A stretch of DNA of 5,758 nt from Synechococcaceae cyanobacterium RL_1_2 (GTDB taxonomy: Bacteria; Cyanobacteriota; Cyanobacteriia; Cyanobacteriales; JAAUPO01): assembly GCA_012033095.1 (NCBI GenBank), contig JAAUPO010000186.1, positions 1 through 5,758 of the forward strand, read 5' to 3'. Positions 1 to 5,732 of this stretch are shown here, piece by piece. A model generated the notes under the pieces. It saw nothing but the letters and a program-made list of their open reading frames with translations, did not search any database and was not told where the DNA came from. Made by a program: the position numbers and the translations under genes. How positions within the stretch are numbered: position 1 is the first letter of the stretch; the number at the start of each line of letters is the position of its first letter.

Positions 1-147
1 GCTATATAGACATAAACTTTTGTTGATATAGTCTTTTTAAATAATTACGGGAAATAAATAGAGCTGAAAGCACTCCATAGAGAAAACAATCATCCCATAC
101 TAAATTAAATTGACTATAAATGTTGATAAACGCTTAAATTTAGGAAT
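1..147. other. AT-rich non-coding flank
   Basis: This AT-rich stretch lies downstream of the stop codon of the LpxB-like gene, which is read leftwards. I see no open frame, no RNA gene and no strong stem followed by a T-run that would make a convincing terminator. The only structure is short and probably incidental, for example TGTTGATA occurring twice. Confidence 0.4.
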
Positions 148-1389
148 TTATGTTAGAAGTTCTCTAGCCATGGTGGCTAATTTTTGGGCTGCACCGGATT
201 GGCCCCTTACTTCTTTTAATGCTTGTCTGATTTTGGTTAATTTTTCTGGGTGATTTAGGTAATCTTGGATTAGGTTTGCCACGATCGCCGGCTCGATCTG
301 GCCCATCAACTCCGGTACAATTTCTTTTCCTGCCCAGATATTCGGCCAAGCAAATTTTTTTCCAGTTTTGAGGGCATAGTTGATCACTAACCAATTGATC
401 AGTTTCGCGATCGGGGTTCCCAATAAGGGCAAGTTCACCATAATGCCAAGTAAGCCATCATAGGCTCGCATCGCATCTAATTGTTGAGTGGGTACTACAA
501 CCACCATCGGAACATTAAGGGCGGCTAACTGGGCGGTATTCGCTCCTACTGTGGTTAGACAGCATTGCCATTGGGCCATGCGATCGTAACAGGGAAAATC
601 GGTAATGAGTTCAATCCGCAAACCACTGGGGCTATGGACAAAGTAATGTTGATCTTGGTCTTGAATGATTTCTAGGGGCAGATCAGCGAAAAACTTTGCT
701 ACCGGATTGAAAGCGTGATCGTGCCATCGCCATAATTCTTTTACCTGGAGATTAGGGGCTACGGGAATTTGAAATGTTAGTTGAGGATTGTGGCGAAATA
801 ACTGGTAAGCTACTTCCACCCCAAAGGGTAGGAATTGGGCTAATTTAGCTGGTTTCGAGCCAGGCATCAGGCCAATGGCTGAGGAGCTTGGTGTTACCGT
901 TGTGTGAACATTATCCAGATCCGCCATCAAGTCCCCCACCACGATCGCTTTATGGTGATAGGACGGGGGCATCTTCGTTCTGACGGTTTCATTCATCACC
1001 CCAAAACGATCAACCCATTGGGGCCAACGTGCTTGCCATTCACCATAGGTTAACGTTTTATAGCCTAATCTTTTTGCAATGATCACCGAAAAAAGTTGAT
1101 CCCCTCCTAAAAAAATAACTACACCGCGATCGCACCAATCCCAATTTTGATGGGTTTTACCCCACAGGAGAAAAGGAAAAAAATGGTTAGCACCTTGGGC
1201 GCGATCGATGCCGTTAATTTTTTGAGCAATGGTTAACTCTTGTCCTGTACCGTTAGGACAGGGGGAAAGCACCAAGGAAATCCGATAGTCCCTTGGATGG
1301 TCGTTGATGGTTAAGGCTTGCACCACCGGGTTAACCCAAGTGGCTAATTCTCCTGGGCCATTACTTAAAATCAGAATATCTGCAGTCAT
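148..1389 (-). CDS. LpxB-related glycosyltransferase-like protein
   Basis: The 413-residue product resembles lipid-A-disaccharide synthase (LpxB, GT19, GT-B fold), mostly in its C-terminal half. Visible landmarks are an N-terminal strand-loop ILILSNGPGEL (residues 5-15), FLGGDQ (93-98), LMPGSKPAK (174-182) in the place of the LpxB LPGSR loop, TTVGANTAQLAALNVPMVVV (279-298), which matches the nucleotide-sugar-binding 'GTATLEAALLGTPMVVVY' region, and WPNIWAGKEIVPEL (348-361), which matches LpxB 'LPNLLAGREVVPELLQ'. The N-terminus lacks the usual LpxB start (AGEPSGD), so this is probably a cyanobacterial LpxB-like paralogue and not LpxB itself; the acceptor sugar or lipid is unknown. The ATG start puts the first beta strand right at the N-terminus, as expected for the fold. 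No signal peptide is visible, so a cytoplasmic or membrane-peripheral enzyme is likely. It is transcribed divergently from remA-gmk. The gene is intact and rich in CGATCG cores. Confidence 0.75.
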   Translation of the reverse strand: MTADILILSNGPGELATWVNPVVQALTINDHPRDYRISLVLSPCPNGTGQELTIAQKINGIDRAQGANHFFPFLLWGKTHQNWDWCDRGVVIFLGGDQLFSVIIAKRLGYKTLTYGEWQARWPQWVDRFGVMNETVRTKMPPSYHHKAIVVGDLMADLDNVHTTVTPSSSAIGLMPGSKPAKLAQFLPFGVEVAYQLFRHNPQLTFQIPVAPNLQVKELWRWHDHAFNPVAKFFADLPLEIIQDQDQHYFVHSPSGLRIELITDFPCYDRMAQWQCCLTTVGANTAQLAALNVPMVVVVPTQQLDAMRAYDGLLGIMVNLPLLGTPIAKLINWLVINYALKTGKKFAWPNIWAGKEIVPELMGQIEPAIVANLIQDYLNHPEKLTKIRQALKEVRGQSGAAQKLATMARELLT

Positions 1390-1430
1390 AAAATACCGTT
1401 AATCCCCCATTTCGTTATCTTTTGCATTGT

Positions 1431-1460
1431 CTGACTGGTTTAAACTAACTTGGTAATAAT
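1431..1460 (+). promoter_or_regulatory. candidate promoter for remA-gmk
   Basis: CTGACT (1431-1436, 4 of 6 matches to TTGACA) and AATAAT (1455-1460, 5 of 6 to TATAAT) are separated by 18 bp. They would start a transcript near 1467, about 90 bases before the remA ATG. The region is AT-rich, so such matches can arise by chance. I found no equally good pair for the divergent LpxB-like gene. Confidence 0.3.
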
Positions 1461-1468
1461 TATTGATG

Positions 1469-1486
1469 TTTAGGGATTACCCTAAA
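1469..1486. promoter_or_regulatory. palindrome in divergent control region, possible operator
   Basis: TTTAGGG and CCCTAAA form perfect 7-bp arms around a 4-base centre (ATTA). The site lies 80 bases from the LpxB-like start and 70 bases from the remA start, just downstream of the candidate -10 at 1455-1460. There is no T-run after it and it lies before both genes, so an operator is more likely than a terminator. The factor that might bind is unknown. RemA, encoded next door, is itself a DNA-binding protein, but autoregulation here is only a guess. Confidence 0.35.
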
Positions 1487-1490
1487 ATCA

Positions 1491-1526
1491 AATCTAATAA
1501 AATCTAATAAGATTCAAAACTAATAA
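1491..1526. repeat. tandem 10-mer AATCTAATAA with a third degenerate copy
   Basis: AATCTAATAA occurs at 1491-1500 and again immediately at 1501-1510. A related AAAACTAATAA follows at 1516-1526. The repeats sit in the remA leader between the palindrome and the start codon. They may be binding repeats for a regulator or simple slippage in AT-rich DNA. Confidence 0.5.
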
Positions 1527-1555
1527 AAACTGATGTTGTCTAATTGGCGGAACCC

Positions 1556-1801
1556 ATGGTTACGAGTTTAATTAATATTGGCTTTGGTAATATCGTTGCG
1601 GCCAATCGTATTATCACGATCGTAACTCCAGATTCTGCCCCCATCAAAAGATTAGTGCATGAAGCCAAGGAAACCCAAAAATTAGTGGATGCCACCTATG
1701 GCCGCCGCACCCGTTCTGTGATTGTGACGGATGCAGGTTATATTATTCTTTCTTCCATTCAACCGGAAACCATTGCCCAACGTCATCACCAACAAGTTTA
1801 A
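1556..1801 (+). CDS. remA: RemA/DUF370 family DNA-binding regulator
   Basis: This 81-residue protein belongs to the RemA (extracellular matrix regulator A, DUF370) family, which in Bacillus is a DNA-binding activator of biofilm matrix genes that assembles into a ring. The whole family pattern is present: [13 protein letters not shown] (6-18), SAPIKRL (27-33), [13 protein letters not shown] (45-57) and [13 protein letters not shown] (64-76). Arg18, Arg50 and Arg51 occupy the positions known as DNA-contacting in Bacillus RemA, and that numbering supports the ATG at 1556. An in-frame TTG at 1544 would add only four residues (MAEP). GGCGG at 1546-1550 is a weak ribosome-binding site placed for the ATG. 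gmk begins 23 bases after the stop, so the two genes are probably cotranscribed. The role in cyanobacteria is less well known than in Bacillus. Confidence 0.9.
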   Translation: MVTSLINIGFGNIVAANRIITIVTPDSAPIKRLVHEAKETQKLVDATYGRRTRSVIVTDAGYIILSSIQPETIAQRHHQQV

Positions 1802-1824
1802 TTGGAATATTTATTTAACATGCC

Positions 1825-2379
1825 ATGGTTCAAGGTCAATTAATTGTCATTACTGGCCCCAGTGGGGTCGGCAAAGGAACCCTCGTTAATTTGCTACTTG
1901 ATCGCCATCCAGAGATTAAGTTGTCTATTTCTGCCACCACACGATCGCCCCGCTCCGGAGAAATCGATGGTCAAGATTATTATTTTGTGTCCATGGAAAA
2001 ATTTCAAGCGATGATTGCCGCTGAAGAATTATTGGAATGGGCGGAGTACGCCGGCAACTATTACGGTACTCCTCGCCACCCCATTGATACGAGCTTAGCC
2101 GCAGGAAAGACCATCTTACTGGAAATTGAAGTGGTGGGAGCCCAAGCCGTAAAAACCATGTTCCCTGAGGCTTTACGCATTTTTATCTTGCCTCCCTCTA
2201 TGGAAGAGTTAGCCCAACGATTAGTTGGCCGAGGCAAAGATACCCCAGAAGTGATCCAACGTCGTTTGGAGCGAGCAACGGAAGAAATTGCCTTAAGTTC
2301 TCAATTTGAACATCAGTTAGTTAATCGGGATTTACAACAAACCTTAACCGCGATCGAAGACTTAATTATTAGTACATAG
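1825..2379 (+). CDS. gmk: guanylate kinase
   Basis: Guanylate kinase phosphorylates GMP (and dGMP) with ATP to give GDP (dGDP). It is an essential cytoplasmic step of purine nucleotide synthesis. The 184-residue length is normal for the bacterial enzyme. The P-loop GPSGVGKGT is at residues 11-19. The GMP-binding segment SATTRSPRSGEIDGQDYYF is at 36-54, with Ser36, Arg40, Arg43 and Tyr52 as expected GMP contacts. ELLEWAEYAGNYYGTP follows at 68-83, with Glu71 and Tyr80 in the GMP-binding lobe. The lid region RLVGRGKDTPEVIQRRL provides the conserved arginines. The ATG at 1825 places the first strand (QLIVITG) directly at the N-terminus. A second ATG at 1820 is out of frame and stops after seven codons. 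The gene follows remA closely and ends 26 bases before the end of the convergent methyltransferase gene. No defects seen. Confidence 0.97.
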   Translation: MVQGQLIVITGPSGVGKGTLVNLLLDRHPEIKLSISATTRSPRSGEIDGQDYYFVSMEKFQAMIAAEELLEWAEYAGNYYGTPRHPIDTSLAAGKTILLEIEVVGAQAVKTMFPEALRIFILPPSMEELAQRLVGRGKDTPEVIQRRLERATEEIALSSQFEHQLVNRDLQQTLTAIEDLIIST

Positions 2380-2408
2380 GTATGATGGTTAACTACTTCT
2401 ATCACCTA
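2377..2408. terminator. weak stem between convergent gene ends
   Basis: TAGGT and GAT on the left (2377-2386, with a 2-base bulge) can pair with ATCACCTA on the right (2401-2408). The stem spans the 26-base gap and both stop codons. It could act as a weak bidirectional terminator, but the loop is long (14 bases) and no clear T-run follows on either strand. Confidence 0.2.
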
Positions 2409-3737
2409 AACCGATTGCTCTAACATTACACAATCAAATTCTTCTAAAATTGTTAATAATGTTTTGAGCAAATTAAATACTTCTGCGGTGCTTATTGTTT
2501 CATTAGTAAGCCCATTAATTGGTCTTCTCTGCTGCCAGTACGCAACCAACTCGTTCATAGTAAAGGGTTGATCAAATAAAGGCCATAAACACAGAGCCAT
2601 CGTACTCTCGATCGTCACAAATTCCTGATTTAAAGGTAATTGTTTAAACTTTTGAAATGTGATCCCCCGACCGATACAATTTTCAAGATTAAATTTTAAA
2701 TTTTCATCAAATCTAGCTTGAGGATGCAAATGAATGATGGTGGTTAACCAATCCTGATCGTTCCATTCATTAACAGCAATTAAGTCTTGATTGAGGCCAG
2801 GATAACCACATAAAAAATCTAATAATCGATGTTTAGGTTGTAACAATTCAAATAATTGTAGTTCTTCTTGAATTGTTATATCAGGTAATGCCATGCCTAA
2901 AAAAGCAGGTAAATTATCAGGTTCTTTGAATAAATTTAATAAATCCCATTCTCGCCAGTTTGTCATTTTGATAAAGCTGAGTTCCGATGCTTCTAACGCA
3001 GCAAAAAGATCGTTGATTTTATAGCCCTTATCCCCCTGAAATAAATAATTCATTAAAATACGTTGCTTGCTTTGTGCCCCTTCATAATCAGCCCCCCAGG
3101 CAAGGAATTTAAGGTTAACGTTATCCTTGAGTGCCTTCATAGTTTCCTGGACAGTACTAATTTCAAATTCCTCTGGATTTTCATCCATTAACCCCATCAT
3201 GCTAAATACTTCTTGGGCACGAAAAACATTAAATCTATTAATCATGCTATGTAAATTAGCTCTGATAATACCGTCTGGCTTGAGAACTGATTTAAACAGT
3301 TTTAACGTATTGGCAATATTAGGAAAAAGGTATAAAACCTCATCACAATTTATATAGTCAAACTGGTATCCTAACGTTGCAACTTCATCAATGGGTAATA
3401 CATGAAACTCCACATTATTAAATTCATGAAAATTCAAACGTTTTTGAGCAATTTCAACGGATTCTTGCGATAAATCTATTCCAATGATTTTAGCCCCAGG
3501 ATTTGCTACAGCTAAGCTTAAAGAATCATATCCCGCTCCACAGCCTGCATCAAGAATTAACTTGTTTTTAGGGGAAATAACACTTCTATTCCTAAGATAA
3601 TGAGCTATCTCAATACTATGAAGACCTAATCTTTGACAGTCATTTTTAGGGGACATTTCTAAAGGAATGTTGGGATAAGGATCACTGTCAAATTGTTGAC
3701 GAATTTTATTCCAAAGTTCTTGATTGAGATCATTCAT
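2406..3737 (-). CDS. class I SAM-dependent methyltransferase with C-terminal extension
   Basis: The N-terminal third is a class I (Rossmann-fold) methyltransferase. SAM motif I is LDAGCGAGYDSLSLA (62-76), with Asp88 in IIGIDLS as the ribose-binding acid. FDYINCDEVLYLF (126-138) is the motif IV region and VLKPDGII (151-158) the following strand-turn. Upstream, FDSDPYPNIPLEMSP (16-30) is a signature I recognise from a cyanobacterial methyltransferase group with several paralogues per genome. Beyond about residue 220 lies roughly 220 residues without a firm match; it includes LLDFLCGYPGL (305-315), IIHLHPQARF (334-343) and a terminal block at 378-443 (LWPLFDQPFTMNELVAYW) that looks like a small helical, possibly winged-helix, domain. 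The substrate cannot be predicted. The start ATG has no strong ribosome-binding site. The gene is isolated, convergent to gmk, more AT-rich than its neighbours and carries only one CGATCG core, which may hint at a different history. Confidence 0.8.
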   Translation of the reverse strand: MNDLNQELWNKIRQQFDSDPYPNIPLEMSPKNDCQRLGLHSIEIAHYLRNRSVISPKNKLILDAGCGAGYDSLSLAVANPGAKIIGIDLSQESVEIAQKRLNFHEFNNVEFHVLPIDEVATLGYQFDYINCDEVLYLFPNIANTLKLFKSVLKPDGIIRANLHSMINRFNVFRAQEVFSMMGLMDENPEEFEISTVQETMKALKDNVNLKFLAWGADYEGAQSKQRILMNYLFQGDKGYKINDLFAALEASELSFIKMTNWREWDLLNLFKEPDNLPAFLGMALPDITIQEELQLFELLQPKHRLLDFLCGYPGLNQDLIAVNEWNDQDWLTTIIHLHPQARFDENLKFNLENCIGRGITFQKFKQLPLNQEFVTIESTMALCLWPLFDQPFTMNELVAYWQQRRPINGLTNETISTAEVFNLLKTLLTILEEFDCVMLEQSV

Positions 3738-3820
3738 GGCTTAGGCTATCAAATTTAATGGGTGTTTAATCGATGGTGATACTTAGTGATTTTATTTGGA
3801 AATTTAGAACGTGAAAATAT

Positions 3821-3969
3821 ATTGTTTATCTAAACTACTAGGACAAAATTTGTGCCAAAAAACTGTAAATAGGTCTGAGAGCTTTAGGGGGTAAAGATTA
3901 CAAGTTATTTCGCTAAAGTGCCTGTGGGGCAAGGGTTAAAGGTTTTTGTCCTGTAGTTAGATTGTTTAT
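3821..3969. repeat. 9-bp target-site duplication ATTGTTTAT flanking the element
   Basis: ATTGTTTAT at 3821-3829 and an exact second copy at 3961-3969 abut the two ends of the inverted-repeat element with no intervening base. This is the expected footprint of transposition into an AT-rich target. An exact 9-base match in precisely these positions is unlikely by chance and defines the element's borders. Confidence 0.8.
3830..3960. mobile_element. 131-bp MITE-like non-autonomous element
   Basis: The left end CTAAACTACTAGGACAAAA (3830-3848) is the imperfect inverse of the right end TTTTGTCCTGTAGTTAG (3944-3960). All 17 bases of the right arm align to the left arm if two single-base gaps are allowed. 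The interior has no coding capacity and contains a small stem CTTTA-GGGGG-TAAAG at 3882-3896. Size, terminal repeats and a 9-bp target duplication fit a miniature inverted-repeat element moved by a transposase encoded elsewhere. Several IS families make 9-bp duplications (for example IS4-type), so the parent cannot be named. It sits between two divergent promoters and could affect expression of either gene. Confidence 0.75.
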
Positions 3970-4041
3970 ATGTCAATATTCAATATATGGTTATCGCGAT
4001 ACTTAATAAATTAAATATTCGCTTTTCAACATTAAGGCTTA

Positions 4042-4061
4042 TTGAGATTAGACGATCTCAA
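4042..4061. repeat. 7-bp-arm palindrome upstream of dus
   Basis: TTGAGAT (4042-4048) and ATCTCAA (4055-4061) are perfect inverted arms around TAGACG. The site is just upstream of the candidate dus promoter at 4088-4116 and could be an operator. In AT-rich DNA a 7-bp palindrome may also be chance. Confidence 0.3.
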
Positions 4062-4087
4062 AAGTTTTGAAAATTCATTAACCCCTG

Positions 4088-4116
4088 TTGATTGAATCAT
4101 ATTGCATCAAGATTAT
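4088..4116 (+). promoter_or_regulatory. candidate promoter for dus
   Basis: TTGATT (4088-4093) and GATTAT (4111-4116) are 17 bp apart, each matching the sigma-70-type consensus at 4 of 6 bases. A transcript would start near 4123, after the TTG at 4102, and this would favour a dus start at an internal ATG. Evidence is weak. Confidence 0.22.
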
Positions 4117-4203
4117 TTGTTTGTGACTCCACAAACAACGATAATGAATCCTTGGTTGATTAATTATGTTCGTCTTGTTGAAGTTACAGTTTTTTGTCTA
4201 GCT

Positions 4204-5112
4204 ATGGTCAATCGGGTTGGGATGAATCCCCTTAGTGTCGCACCAATGATGGATCGTACCGATCGCCATTTTCGTTACTTTCTACGTCAAATTACCCGTC
4301 ACACTTTGCTCTATACCGAAATGGTTACCACTCCGGCTATCCTGTATGGCGATCGAGGTAAGCTATTAAACTTTGACCCCTTAGAACATCCCATTGCTCT
4401 ACAGTTAGGAGGGGATGATCCCCAACAATTAGCCACCTGCGCCAAAATTGGTGAGGATTGGGGTTATGACGAAATTAATTTGAATGTGGGTTGCCCTAGC
4501 GATCGAGTACAAAGCGGTAATTTTGGGGCTTGTTTAATGGCTCAGCCAGAACTCGTCGCCGAATGTGTCGGGGCGATGCAACAGGCGGTTCAGATTCCGG
4601 TAACGGTGAAACATCGCATTGGTATTGATGAGCGCGATCGCTATGAAGATTTAACCAAATTTGTACAAATTGTTGCCAATGCAGGCTGTGAAAGGTTTTC
4701 CGTCCATGCCCGTAAAGCGTGGCTCCAAGGCCTAAGTCCCAAAGAAAACCGCACAGTGCCCCCCCTAAGGTATGGGGATGTATATCAACTCAAACAAGAT
4801 TTTCCCGATCTCAATATTGAAATTAACGGTGGTATTACTACTTGGGAACAGGTACAAACCCATCTGGATCAGGTGGATGGCGTAATGATTGGGCGGGCTG
4901 CCTATGATAACCCCTATCTTTTAGCCACTGCAGATCAGAAGCTTTACGGGGACCCCTCCCCCCCTAGGGATCGGACCGCGATCATAGAGGGAATGATTCC
5001 TTACATAAACCAATGGTTAGCCCAGGGGGGACGATTACATACTATTAGCCGTCACATGTTACAAGTTTTTTACTGGGGTACCTGGGACGAAACGCTGGAA
5101 ACGCCATATTAG
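4204..5112 (+). CDS. dusA: tRNA-dihydrouridine synthase (DusA type), frameshifted near the C-terminus
   Basis: Dus enzymes are FMN-dependent and reduce uridine to dihydrouridine in the tRNA D-loop. From the ATG at 4204 the TIM-barrel landmarks are: [19 protein letters not shown] (8-26, FMN site), YTEMV (37-41), QLGGDDP (67-73), [18 protein letters not shown] (93-110) with catalytic Cys97, VTVKHRIG (133-140) with FMN-binding Lys136, SVHAR (166-170) with His168, INGGI (207-211) and [10 protein letters not shown] (228-237). RVQ after the catalytic loop and the overall spacing fit DusA, known in E. coli for U20/U20a. Starts at TTG 4102 or ATG 4144 would prepend a hydrophobic stretch unlike the family; ATG 4222 is also possible. 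After SRHMLQVFY the frame slips and stops at 5112; the normal ending is in the +1 frame (see next entry). The catalytic barrel is complete, but the C-terminal helical tRNA-binding domain loses its last part. Confidence 0.88.
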   Translation: MVNRVGMNPLSVAPMMDRTDRHFRYFLRQITRHTLLYTEMVTTPAILYGDRGKLLNFDPLEHPIALQLGGDDPQQLATCAKIGEDWGYDEINLNVGCPSDRVQSGNFGACLMAQPELVAECVGAMQQAVQIPVTVKHRIGIDERDRYEDLTKFVQIVANAGCERFSVHARKAWLQGLSPKENRTVPPLRYGDVYQLKQDFPDLNIEINGGITTWEQVQTHLDQVDGVMIGRAAYDNPYLLATADQKLYGDPSPPRDRTAIIEGMIPYINQWLAQGGRLHTISRHMLQVFYWGTWDETLETPY

Positions 5113-5182
5113 TGAACATGGCTGTAAACCTGGGGCAAATAGTCAAGTAATTCGAGATGCCCTCACCCTTGCCATTGGATAG
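5078..5182 (+). pseudogene. dusA: displaced C-terminal tail of the dus gene
   Basis: Read in the frame shifted by one base, these bases encode [15 protein letters not shown] and continue to a stop at 5180-5182, 34 residues in all. That is the normal DusA ending (compare family 'G.PGAR.WRR.LSE'). Deleting one base in TACTGGGGTA (5071-5080), most simply T5074, restores [12 protein letters not shown] and gives an uninterrupted product of 325 residues, the usual DusA length. The tail has no stops or other damage, so the lesion is either recent or a sequencing error in a G-run. The existing gene product would lack this tail. Confidence 0.88.
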
Positions 5183-5231
5183 CTAATTGATAAACAACCT
5201 GAAAAAACAAAAAACTTTGGCCAGGGCAAGG

Positions 5232-5249
5232 CTTGATCAACTTGATCAA
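5232..5249. repeat. tandem palindromic 9-mer CTTGATCAA
   Basis: CTTGATCAA is repeated exactly back to back (5232-5240 and 5241-5249). Each unit contains the 8-bp perfect palindrome TTGATCAA. The site lies 50 bases after the original dus stop. It might be a small repeat or a protein site, and no function can be assigned. Confidence 0.6.
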
Positions 5250-5275
5250 ATAGGGATTGAGACGGGTTGAGCCGG

Positions 5276-5310
5276 TTTAATCCCAAATCCGCCCAGTAGG
5301 ATAAGGAAAT
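5276..5310. repeat. 35-bp dispersed repeat, copy A
   Basis: This segment, centred on CCAAATCCGCCCAGTAGG, matches copy B at 5492-5526 at 30 of 35 positions without gaps. Both end in TAAGGAAAT. It is therefore a degenerate repeat unit and not unique spacer. Confidence 0.65.
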
Positions 5311-5331
5311 TGTTCAAGCCATTAGAGGCGG

Positions 5332-5448
5332 TTTATAAATTCGATTGAATTTGCATTTTGCCCCCTAAATCCCCACAATTTGGAGAATTTTCAATGATTT
5401 GTCAAGAATTTCTCCCCCAGAATTGGGGGCAGGGGGGCTTTATAAATT
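5332..5448. mobile_element. palindromic C-rich/G-rich repeat unit, possibly MITE-derived
   Basis: GCCCCC at 5360-5365 pairs with GGGGGC at 5433-5438, GGAGAA (5382-5387) with TTCTCC (5410-5415), and an inner hairpin CCCCCA-GAAT-TGGGGG spans 5414-5429. The wording 'CCCCCTAAATCCCC...GGGGG' resembles short palindromic repeats that are widespread between genes in filamentous and unicellular cyanobacteria. TTTATAAATT occurs on both sides (5332-5341 and 5439-5448) and could be a target duplication, but the left copy lies 18 bases outside the inverted arm. It could also act as a transcription-ending hairpin after dus. Confidence 0.5.
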
Positions 5449-5491
5449 AGCTCTAAGCCTTTGACCAACAATGTTTAACACGATCATAGAT

Positions 5492-5526
5492 TTTAATACC
5501 AAGTCCGCCAAGTAAGGTAAGGAAAT
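5492..5526. repeat. 35-bp dispersed repeat, copy B
   Basis: Second copy of the unit at 5276-5310 (30 of 35 identical). An inverted, partial version of its left part lies at 5595-5609, read as TTATTCCAAATCCG on the minus strand. B and the inverted copy thus bracket about 118 bp with imperfectly inverted ends (11 of 15), which may be a decayed miniature element. Confidence 0.6.
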
Positions 5527-5638
5527 ATTTAAAATTTAAAATCATTGCGCTTAGCAACGGTTGAGACTAAAACTACTTTTCCATATTCAATAAAACGGAT
5601 TTGGAATAATTCAGTTCCTACAACGATCAATACTCCGG

Positions 5639-5654
5639 ACATTTTTTAAAATGT
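5639..5654. repeat. short hairpin ACATTTT-TT-AAAATGT
   Basis: Perfect 7-bp arms are separated by two bases. The stem is nearly all A and T, so it is weak as RNA and could be chance. No gene end lies close to it. Confidence 0.3.
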
Positions 5655-5660
5655 AGGCTG

Positions 5661-5732
5661 AAACCCTTATTCTATCGTTGTGATTTATCCCCACTGAGGA
5701 GCTTCAAAACCCATTCTATCCTTGACGATTTA
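5661..5732. repeat. two imperfect direct repeats AAACCC..ATTCTATC
   Basis: Copy one (5661-5687) and copy two (5707-5732) share AAACCC, ATTCTATC, TTG and GATTTA in the same order with small gaps. The ATTCTATC cores are 44 bases apart. Two copies are too few, and too imperfect, for a CRISPR array. Confidence 0.45.

Larger units (their letters stand above)
3738..4203. other. intergenic region carrying a miniature element
   Basis: This 466-base spacer separates the divergent methyltransferase and dus genes. It is very AT-rich outside the 131-bp element at 3830-3960. Bases 4102-4203 are in frame with dus from a TTG, but would encode a hydrophobic stretch unlike the family, so I treat them as leader. 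I see no RNA gene. Confidence 0.55.

Noticed and set aside
164..394. 76-codon open frame inside the LpxB-like gene
   Set aside because: It lies on the same strand in another frame of a well-supported gene, and its translation is low-complexity and basic with no family signature.
1544..1555. TTG start for remA
   Set aside because: It adds four residues not found in the family. The ATG at 1556 gives the standard length and residue numbering.
1820..1843. ATG at 1820 opening a seven-codon frame overlapping the gmk start
   Set aside because: It ends at once and has no sign of being a leader peptide; the overlap is probably accidental.
3127..3357. 76-codon plus-strand open frame
   Set aside because: It is antisense to the methyltransferase coding region and has no recognisable protein features or upstream signals.
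1126..4641. GCGATCGC octamers as regulatory sites
   Set aside because: These are HIP1 palindromes, abundant throughout many cyanobacterial genomes and inside coding regions here; used only as a taxonomic clue.
5413..5448. Rho-independent terminator for dus
   Set aside because: The hairpin is 230 bases past the gene end and is followed by G-rich sequence and not a T-run, so it is kept only as a repeat.
5661..5732. Possible CRISPR repeats
   Set aside because: There are only two copies, with gaps and mismatches and no regular spacer series or cas genes.
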